Positions 6,178 through 11,478 of a DNA stretch of 11,478 bases are shown piece by piece. Origin of the DNA: Faecalicoccus sp. Its GTDB lineage: Bacteria; Bacillota_I; Bacilli_A; Erysipelotrichales; Erysipelotrichaceae. A program made the translations under genes and the position numbers. Below the pieces are notes generated by a model. It made no database searches and was not told where the DNA came from. It saw nothing but the letters and a program-made list of their open reading frames with translations. The stretch is from the NCBI GenBank assembly GCA_017941505.1, contig JAGAWH010000150.1, positions 1 to 11,478 of the forward strand, in the 5' to 3' direction. The stretch's first letter is position 1, and the number at the start of each line of letters is the position of its first letter.

Positions 6178-8274
6178 TTACATCTGGCATATGACTACAC
6201 TGTACGGTGCAATGGTGATCGATTCTGTATACAGTGCATTCGATAGACCGTTATCGAAAATAACTTCTGCATTTTCATGCAGGTTATATCTAAATGTCCT
6301 GTCAGTAGGATTAAAGAATACGACACACCTGTCATTTCTATATTCTGTCTTATATACAAGCGCAATATCCTCAATCGTAGATAGGGATACGTTTTTTTCA
6401 ATTTCTTCGGTATGCCTTAATCGAAAGCAGGGATGAGACTTCCGTATTTGAATGAGTTTTTTAGTTTGATACACAACATCAATAAACTCATCTCTTCGGT
6501 TATAGTCTATCCTATTGTAGAAATCCGGCCGGTTATAACTGTTTCCTAAGCCCAGTTTGGTGCGACAGAATTCCTGCCCTGCATGTAGGAAAGGTACACC
6601 CTGTGCCAGCAGAACCATCGCATTGGCCAGCACCTGTCTTTTTTTGCGAACATCCTGAGAGTCATATTTACAGGCAACTTCATTTTTATCCCACAAGGTA
6701 TGGTTATCATGGCACTCTACATAGTTGATTACTTTTTGCGGTGTAGAGAAATAATGATCCAGGCAGGAGCCTGCCATAACCATCTTTACGGTTTCAATTC
6801 CTTCGACATTACCGCCGATATAACCTCTTTGTTCAAGAATACCGGTTGATCCCTTAATGGCTTCTCTAAACCGGTCGGAGAAATGACCGACCTTATCCAT
6901 TTTTGCCTGGTTGTTCTGAGAAGCTCTCAGATCCTCCGGAACAAAGCTTGCCATGTTCCAGCCTTCGCCATACAACATAAATCCCGGCTTTAATTTAGTA
7001 CATTCACTTGCCAGCATATTCATAAACTGGTAGTCTAAAATGCCCATCAAATCAAATCGGAAACCGTCAACATCGAACCATTGAATAATTCTTTTACACG
7101 TATCGATAAAATAACGCCTTGCCATGATCGGTCGAGTATCAATATCATTGCCGCAGAAGCTTCCGTTTGAGAATTCTCCTTCTGTATTCATCAAGAAGTA
7201 ATAGTTAGGTACCATCGCCTCTAAGGCAAATTTATTCTTGTTGTAGACATGGTTAAACACCAGATCCAAATTAACTCTTAAGCCCGATTTATGACAGCGA
7301 TAAATCATTTCCGCAAATTCTAAGACCGTTTCTGCTGCATCCGTACAATCGGTAGAATAAGTTCCTTCAAAACACCGGTACTGCATCGGATCATAGCCCC
7401 AGTTATAGTAAAGATTTGGATGTGCATCATCGACACTTCCAAAGTCGAACACCGGCATAATCTGGATATGGGTTACTCCCAGTGACTTCAAATAACTAAA
7501 TCCGGTAGAACGGGAAATCGTTTCCTCGTTTTCTTCGGTAAAGCCTACAAAAGTTTTTGGATAGCGGACTCCGATATCTTTCTGGCTTGTCATATCACGA
7601 ATGTTAACCTCATAAATCACCGCATCGGTATTGGAGTTGAGAGGTTTCATATAAATTTTATCCGGGAATTTCAAATAATCCTTAGATTCCACAACACTGT
7701 ACTTGGAATTCGGACCTGAAAATGAAGAATATGGATCTACACATTGATTCCACTTCCCGTTTACACGAATGGTTAAAAAGTATTCATATCCTCTTAAATC
7801 CCCTGCGATACCTACGGTAAAAATACCGTGATCTTCACGATGGAGATCATAGTAGCTGCGCTTCTTGCCGTTTTTTAGATGCAGAACAACTCTGTTCGCT
7901 GTCGGTGCCCAGAATTTAAAGACGGAATGCGTAGGTGAATATGTTAAACCTAAATCATCTTTATCATATGCATTTTCGGCATCAAATCGGCGTGTCTTAA
8001 CAATATGGGAATAAATACAGTAAACATTCTGAGCATGTTCTTCGAAGATCAGATACTCTTCTCCGATCGTAATGTCACCTTCGATACGAAGTTGGTAATG
8101 TGTGTATCCGTTATAATAATCGGTTTTCGATAGAATAGTTAAAGGGATGATTCTTTCCTTGGAATCTTTGATGTGAAATGAATTGGAACTGCCTCCATAA
8201 AAGGTCTTTTTCATGTATACATTAATTAAATCATAATCGTCAAAATAGGCCTCATAATCTTCAATCATTCGCAT
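6178..8274 (-). CDS. pulA: Type I pullulanase (alpha-1,6 debranching enzyme), cytoplasmic
   Basis: Hydrolyses alpha-1,6 branches in pullulan, glycogen-derived or starch-derived maltodextrins. The 698 residues contain an N-terminal beta domain (about 1-100), a CBM48 module (about 108-190, with VFKFWAPTANRVVLHL), then a GH13 catalytic barrel and a C-terminal beta domain (about 620-698). The type I pullulanase signature YNWGYDP is at 290-296. GH13 regions are complete: LDLVFNHV (336-343), GFRFDLM with nucleophile Asp408, YGEGWN with acid/base Glu437, and VECHDNHT with the transition-state Asp523. There is no signal peptide or cell-wall anchor, so it acts inside the cell, like Bacillus AmyX, on imported or stored glucan. 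ATG 8274 is chosen because AGAGGA (8283-8288) lies 8 nt upstream. It is divergent from fumC. No other carbohydrate gene lies nearby, so it is not part of a local glycogen operon. Confidence 0.94.
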   Translation of the reverse strand: MRMIEDYEAYFDDYDLINVYMKKTFYGGSSNSFHIKDSKERIIPLTILSKTDYYNGYTHYQLRIEGDITIGEEYLIFEEHAQNVYCIYSHIVKTRRFDAENAYDKDDLGLTYSPTHSVFKFWAPTANRVVLHLKNGKKRSYYDLHREDHGIFTVGIAGDLRGYEYFLTIRVNGKWNQCVDPYSSFSGPNSKYSVVESKDYLKFPDKIYMKPLNSNTDAVIYEVNIRDMTSQKDIGVRYPKTFVGFTEENEETISRSTGFSYLKSLGVTHIQIMPVFDFGSVDDAHPNLYYNWGYDPMQYRCFEGTYSTDCTDAAETVLEFAEMIYRCHKSGLRVNLDLVFNHVYNKNKFALEAMVPNYYFLMNTEGEFSNGSFCGNDIDTRPIMARRYFIDTCKRIIQWFDVDGFRFDLMGILDYQFMNMLASECTKLKPGFMLYGEGWNMASFVPEDLRASQNNQAKMDKVGHFSDRFREAIKGSTGILEQRGYIGGNVEGIETVKMVMAGSCLDHYFSTPQKVINYVECHDNHTLWDKNEVACKYDSQDVRKKRQVLANAMVLLAQGVPFLHAGQEFCRTKLGLGNSYNRPDFYNRIDYNRRDEFIDVVYQTKKLIQIRKSHPCFRLRHTEEIEKNVSLSTIEDIALVYKTEYRNDRCVVFFNPTDRTFRYNLHENAEVIFDNGLSNALYTESITIAPYSVVICQM

Positions 8275-8300
8275 ATATCAATTCCTCTTTCGTAAAACTT

Positions 8301-8309
8301 ATTTTACCA
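8301..8309 (-). promoter_or_regulatory. Extended -10 promoter for the pullulanase gene
   Basis: Minus strand TGG followed by TAAAAT (8301-8306), an extended -10 element. The region 17-19 bp upstream (TACTCT / TTTACT) is a poor -35. The predicted start near 8294 leaves a leader of about 20 nt carrying the AGAGGA ribosome site. Confidence 0.45.
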
Positions 8310-8315
8310 TGTATT

Positions 8316-8344
8316 AGGACAAAAGAGTAAAAAAATGTTAAACT
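8316..8344 (+). promoter_or_regulatory. Promoter of fumC
   Basis: Plus strand AGGACA (8316-8321, four of six matches to TTGACA), a 17-bp spacer and TAAACT (8339-8344) preceded by TGT, an extended -10. The predicted start near 8351 is just ahead of the AGAGGA ribosome site. It lies back to back with the pullulanase promoter in a 93-bp gap. Confidence 0.45.
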
Positions 8345-8367
8345 CAATGCGAAAGAGGATGATAAAA

Positions 8368-9741
8368 ATGGAAAAATACAGAATTGAAGAAGATGTATTA
8401 GGAAAAATGAAAGTTCCTGCTGATAAATATTGGAAATCACAGACCCAGAGATCTTTAGAAAACTTTAATATCGGGGACGAATTGATGCCGGCATCCATCA
8501 TCCAAAGCTTTGTACTTCTTAAGGAAGCGTGCGCGGATGCCAATCACCATTTTGGTAAAATCACCGATGACCAGCATGATGCCATTGTGCATGTTACACA
8601 AGCGATCCTTTCCGGAAAATACAGCGACCAATTCCCGCTTCATGTCTGGCAGACAGGCTCCGGTACACAATCCAACATGAATGTAAATGAAGTCATTTCC
8701 ATGATTGGAAACGAATATGCCGGAAAAGAAATCTTACACCCAAATGATACGGTGAATTGTTCGCAAAGCTCAAATGACACCTTTCCGGCTGCGCTGCATA
8801 TTATGATTGCACAGCGTATCATTCAAGATTTGTTTCCGAAGATGGAAAATATGATCAAAACACTGAAAGAATTGGAAAAGGCAAACGAAGGAATTATTAA
8901 AATCGGACGTACACACCTGCAGGATGCAACACCGTTATATTTCTCCCAGGAAATTAGTGGATGGACTTCGATGATCGAACACTCCCTGGCACAGATCAAA
9001 GACAGCCTGCAGTATGTTTATGAGCTTGCGATCGGTGCAACAGCAGTTGGTACAGGAATTAACTGTCCAAAGGGATTTGATGAGATTGTATGTGAACTTC
9101 TTAAGAATAAAACCGGAATTGATTTCCGTCCCGATCCGAATAAATTTCATGCACTAACCTCAAAAGATGCCTGTGTATTTGTGAGCGGTGCATTAAAAGG
9201 TTTAGCTGCCAACTGCATGAAAATCGCAAACGATGTGAGATGGTTAGCTGCCGGACCTCGCTGTAATATTCATGAAATCGAAATTCCTGCCAACGAGCCC
9301 GGTTCCAGCATTATGCCGGGAAAAGTGAATCCGACACAATGCGAAGCCTTAACCATGGTTGCCGTGCAGGTTATGGGGAATGATACCGCAATCGGAGTAG
9401 CAGCAAGCCAGGGAAATTTTCAATTGAATGTATTTATGCCTCTGATTGCCTATAACCTGGATCAAAGCATTCGCCTGTTAAGTGATTCGATTGATTCCTT
9501 CACAAAAAAATGCCTTGTCGGATTAAAGGCCAATGTAGATGTTATGGAAGAAAATCTGCATAATTCTTTGATGTTGGTAACCTGCTTAAATCCAATCATC
9601 GGATATGAAAAAGCCGGAAAAGCTGCCAGATATGCCTTCACAAATAATCTAAAACTCAAGGAAGCAATATTAGAGCTTGGATATCTTGATGAAAAAACTT
9701 TTGATGAGGTCGTTGACCCGAAAAAAATGATCCAACAATAA
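8368..9741 (+). CDS. fumC: Class II fumarate hydratase
   Basis: Interconverts fumarate and (S)-malate in the cytoplasm as an iron-free homotetramer. The 457-residue chain has all signatures of the fumarase branch of the aspartase/fumarase family: GSGTQSNMNVNEV (97-109), HPNDTVN (124-130, the second or B site), GRTHLQDATP with His183, and GSSIMPGKVNPTQ (312-324) with the catalytic Ser313, Lys319 and Asn321. Aspartases have GSSIMPAKVNP and a different first motif, so that alternative is unlikely. The true start is ATG 8368: AGAGGA (8354-8359) lies 8 nt upstream. An earlier in-frame ATG at 8335 overlaps the -10 promoter element, has no ribosome site and would add 11 residues that do not fit the family. 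The gene stands alone, divergent from the pullulanase and convergent with cls, with no other citric acid cycle gene in view. Confidence 0.96.
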   Translation: MEKYRIEEDVLGKMKVPADKYWKSQTQRSLENFNIGDELMPASIIQSFVLLKEACADANHHFGKITDDQHDAIVHVTQAILSGKYSDQFPLHVWQTGSGTQSNMNVNEVISMIGNEYAGKEILHPNDTVNCSQSSNDTFPAALHIMIAQRIIQDLFPKMENMIKTLKELEKANEGIIKIGRTHLQDATPLYFSQEISGWTSMIEHSLAQIKDSLQYVYELAIGATAVGTGINCPKGFDEIVCELLKNKTGIDFRPDPNKFHALTSKDACVFVSGALKGLAANCMKIANDVRWLAAGPRCNIHEIEIPANEPGSSIMPGKVNPTQCEALTMVAVQVMGNDTAIGVAASQGNFQLNVFMPLIAYNLDQSIRLLSDSIDSFTKKCLVGLKANVDVMEENLHNSLMLVTCLNPIIGYEKAGKAARYAFTNNLKLKEAILELGYLDEKTFDEVVDPKKMIQQ

Positions 9742-9766
9742 AAGCCGTGAAAACTCACGGCTTTTT
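9741..9766. terminator. Bidirectional terminator shared by fumC and the cls-like gene
   Basis: A perfect AAAGCCGTGA / TCACGGCTTT inverted repeat (9741-9750 and 9755-9764) with a 4-nt loop AAAC. The downstream T-run on the plus strand ends fumC; the upstream A-run becomes a T-run on the minus strand for the convergent gene. The repeat begins at the last base of the fumC stop codon, and the minus-strand gene's stop codon (9765-9767) abuts its other end, so the two genes are separated by only 23 bp. Confidence 0.85.
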
Positions 9767-11303
9767 ATAATAACGGGCTGAATACTTTTAAGAAGGAGCG
9801 GTAGGCTTTTACCACCCAGCCTGTTTGGGCACAATCGTTTAAAGTCACTTCTCGGCTGGCATTAAAGATATTCTTAAAATCCTTTTTGATGTTGTGAATA
9901 CACTTTGTTTCATGCATCCAGACACCGCATTCGTAATTCATATTATAGGAACGGAAATCCATATTAACCGTTCCGACAATAGCGCTGCGATCATCACTGA
10001 CACAGACTTTTCCATGGATAAATCCCGGCGAATATTCATAGATGCGGATTCCCTTTCTTAAGAGTGTTTCAAAATTTCCCTTGGTCACTTCGTAGACGGC
10101 TTTTTTATCCGGAATGCCTGGAACGACAATTCGGACATCTACACCATTGTTGACAGCTAAAGCCAGAGAATCAATCATCTCCTGATCCAGTATCAAATAC
10201 GGAGTGGAAATCCAAAAGTATTTTGCTGCACAATTCAAAACATTGATCTGCATGTATTTTCCCGTATGATTGTTGTCGGTTGGCGAATCAGTGAAAGGAA
10301 GAACATATCCATCCGGTTTATGGTAATCCTGTTTTTCTGCAGGAAGAATATAATCTTCATATTTAGAAGGAAGTTCTGTTTCATAATTCCATATTTGAAG
10401 AAAAGAAATGGTGAAAGTTTCAACTGCTTCTCCGCGAATCATACACCCCATATCCTTCCAATGACCGAAGCGTACCTTGGCATTGATATATTCATCCGAA
10501 ATATTACAGCCACCGGTAAAGGCAACTTTTCCGTCGATAACTAAAATCTTTCGATGATCACGATTGTTCATCTGTATGGCAAGCTGAGGATGAATTTCAT
10601 TAAAAATCTGTGTCTTGATACCCATCTCATTTAAGGTCTTATCATAATTTGACGGAAGATATGTACTACAGCCCCAGTCATCATAGATCAAACGTACATC
10701 GACTCCGATATCCACTTTATCCTTTAAGACCTGTAAGATACTTTGCCACATATGACCGTCATTAATGATAAAAAACTCCAAAAAAATAAAAGATTCAGCC
10801 TTTTGAAGCTCTCTTAAAAAAGCGATATACTGCTCTTCTCCGGTTGGGAAATACTCTACGGTTGAATTATTAAAAACAGGAAAATATCCGGTTGACCAGG
10901 CAAGAGTGGTCATGCGGTCTAAGACAATATCCTTGGAATTCGATTCAAGAACATTGATGTTGTTCAACGCATATCGTTTATAATCCGATAAGGCCTGCCG
11001 GTCTTTGATCATTAATTTTTTCGGGATGGTACGACCACCGAACAAAAGATACAAAGCACCGCCAAATAACGGAAATGACATGATCGCAAGAATCCATAGA
11101 ATTTTTGAATTTCCATCTAAATCTCTGTCTACAAGATGAATGCAGATCAAAGTGCTAAGTATCGTTAAAAGATAAGAAATAATCGCAAATTCACTGGATA
11201 GATAATATAACACCAGAACAATAAAAAGGACTTGAAAAAGAATAGCCAAGCCAATAAAAAAAGCTTTTGATTTAAAAAAACGTAAAAAGGTACTCATGTC
11301 CAT
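9765..11303 (-). CDS. cls: Cardiolipin synthase-type phospholipase D family membrane protein
   Basis: Expected to condense two phosphatidylglycerols into cardiolipin and glycerol at the cytoplasmic membrane. The 512 residues start with two or three hydrophobic segments (about 13-35, 38-57 and 67-89), matching the N-terminal PLDc_N anchor. Two phospholipase D half-sites follow: H250-x-K252-x4-D257 in RDHRKILVIDGKVAFTGGCN, and H430-x-K432-x4-D437 in IHGKVCVSDD, each with the downstream G..N residues (GGCNISDEY; GTVNMDFRSY). The length is typical of bacterial Cls. ATG 11303 is the first possible start, since an in-frame TAA lies 3 nt upstream (11307-11309); ATG 11297 is an alternative. Neither has a recognisable ribosome binding site. 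The gene begins 42 bp after the 5S rRNA gene on the same strand, with no clear promoter between. Family membership is certain; the exact phospholipid product is inferred. Confidence 0.92.
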   Translation of the reverse strand: MDMSTFLRFFKSKAFFIGLAILFQVLFIVLVLYYLSSEFAIISYLLTILSTLICIHLVDRDLDGNSKILWILAIMSFPLFGGALYLLFGGRTIPKKLMIKDRQALSDYKRYALNNINVLESNSKDIVLDRMTTLAWSTGYFPVFNNSTVEYFPTGEEQYIAFLRELQKAESFIFLEFFIINDGHMWQSILQVLKDKVDIGVDVRLIYDDWGCSTYLPSNYDKTLNEMGIKTQIFNEIHPQLAIQMNNRDHRKILVIDGKVAFTGGCNISDEYINAKVRFGHWKDMGCMIRGEAVETFTISFLQIWNYETELPSKYEDYILPAEKQDYHKPDGYVLPFTDSPTDNNHTGKYMQINVLNCAAKYFWISTPYLILDQEMIDSLALAVNNGVDVRIVVPGIPDKKAVYEVTKGNFETLLRKGIRIYEYSPGFIHGKVCVSDDRSAIVGTVNMDFRSYNMNYECGVWMHETKCIHNIKKDFKNIFNASREVTLNDCAQTGWVVKAYRSFLKVFSPLL

Positions 11304-11333
11304 ATGTTATCACAGAGAGAAATGAAAAAAAAG

Positions 11334-11345
11334 GCATAAAAAAAG
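11334..11345 (-). terminator. T-tract after the 5S rRNA, likely rRNA operon terminator
   Basis: The closing helix of the 5S rRNA is followed on the minus strand directly by CTTTTTTT (complement of A 11338-11344) and, after ATGCC, by a second run of eight T (11325-11332). A GC-rich helix plus a T-run can end transcription. There is no separate hairpin beyond the 5S helix itself, so termination may be partial, which matters for the cls-like gene just downstream. Confidence 0.5.
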
Positions 11346-11462
11346 GACCCGGCAACGTGCTATCTTCGCAGGGGCAGGCCCAACTATTGTCGCCGCTGAA
11401 GTGCTTAACTTCTGAGTTCGGGATGGGTTCAGGTGTGTCCACTTCGCTGTCGTCACCGGATC
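11346..11462 (-). rRNA. rrf: 5S ribosomal RNA
   Basis: The minus strand reads as a complete 117-nt 5S rRNA: the conserved ACCCATCCCGAACTCAGAAG and TTAAGC stretch of loops B/C, GCGGCGACAATAGT in the loop E/D arm, and a terminal helix I pairing GATCCGGTGAC (5' end) with GTTGCCGGGTC (3' end). It is the last gene of an rRNA operon whose 23S and 16S parts lie beyond the right edge. The ends are placed by helix I pairing and could be off by one or two bases. The 16 bp that remain to the right (11463-11478) are spacer toward the 23S gene; on the minus strand GATCCTT and AAAGATC form a near-perfect inverted repeat there, plausibly part of a precursor stem. Confidence 0.96.
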
Positions 11463-11478
11463 TTTCTTGAAGGATCGC

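Noticed and set aside
8335..8367. Upstream ATG for fumC giving a product 11 residues longer
   Set aside because: This ATG overlaps the predicted -10 element and has no ribosome site, whereas ATG 8368 has AGAGGA at 8 nt and gives the normal fumarase N-terminus.
8368..9741. Aspartate ammonia-lyase instead of fumarase
   Set aside because: GSGTQSNMNVNEV and GSSIMPGKVNPTQ are fumarase-type; aspartases have GSSIMPAKVNP and a TSTNMN-like first motif.

Overview
This 11.5 kb stretch looks like chromosomal DNA from a low-GC, anaerobic Gram-positive bacterium (Bacillota). The evidence is strong AGGAGG-type ribosome binding sites, TTGACA/TATAAT-like promoters, compact T-tract terminators, a class III (oxygen-sensitive, glycyl-radical) ribonucleotide reductase and a Bacillota-like 5S rRNA. 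A gut or oral member of the Erysipelotrichia is a reasonable guess, but the sequence does not prove it. There are eight protein genes and one rRNA gene. I see no insertion sequence, prophage, CRISPR array or tRNA.

Layout, left to right: (1) a short two-helix membrane protein (53-580, minus) with its own promoter and terminator; (2) an operon read right to left, made of a MarR-radical SAM fusion (2695-3825) followed 2 nt later by anaerobic ribonucleotide reductase nrdD (644-2692); (3) an orphan five-helix membrane protein (3891-4478, minus) with its own promoter and terminator; (4) guaB, IMP dehydrogenase (4585-6099, minus), behind a near-consensus promoter; (5) a cytoplasmic type I pullulanase (6178-8274, minus); (6) class II fumarase fumC (8368-9741, plus), divergent from the pullulanase; (7) a cardiolipin synthase-type phospholipase D protein (9765-11303, minus), convergent with fumC across a shared bidirectional terminator; (8) a 5S rRNA gene (11346-11462, minus), the 3' end of an rRNA operon that continues beyond the window.

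The genes serve housekeeping needs: deoxynucleotide supply without oxygen (nrdD and its activator), guanine nucleotide supply (guaB), glycogen or maltodextrin debranching (pullulanase), fumarate/malate interconversion (fumC) and membrane phospholipid synthesis (cls).

The most unusual element is the nrd operon. The activase is fused to a complete MarR-type DNA-binding domain. It has a changed SAM-binding GGEP motif (RNPEP). Its start codon lies directly under its own -10 element with no Shine-Dalgarno sequence, which suggests a leaderless, possibly autoregulated message. The partner NrdD appears to have its active-site cysteines in non-canonical places. Second, GuaB is collinear residue for residue, as far as I can recall, with the well-studied IMP dehydrogenase of the protozoan Tritrichomonas foetus, including the two positions linked to mycophenolic acid resistance.
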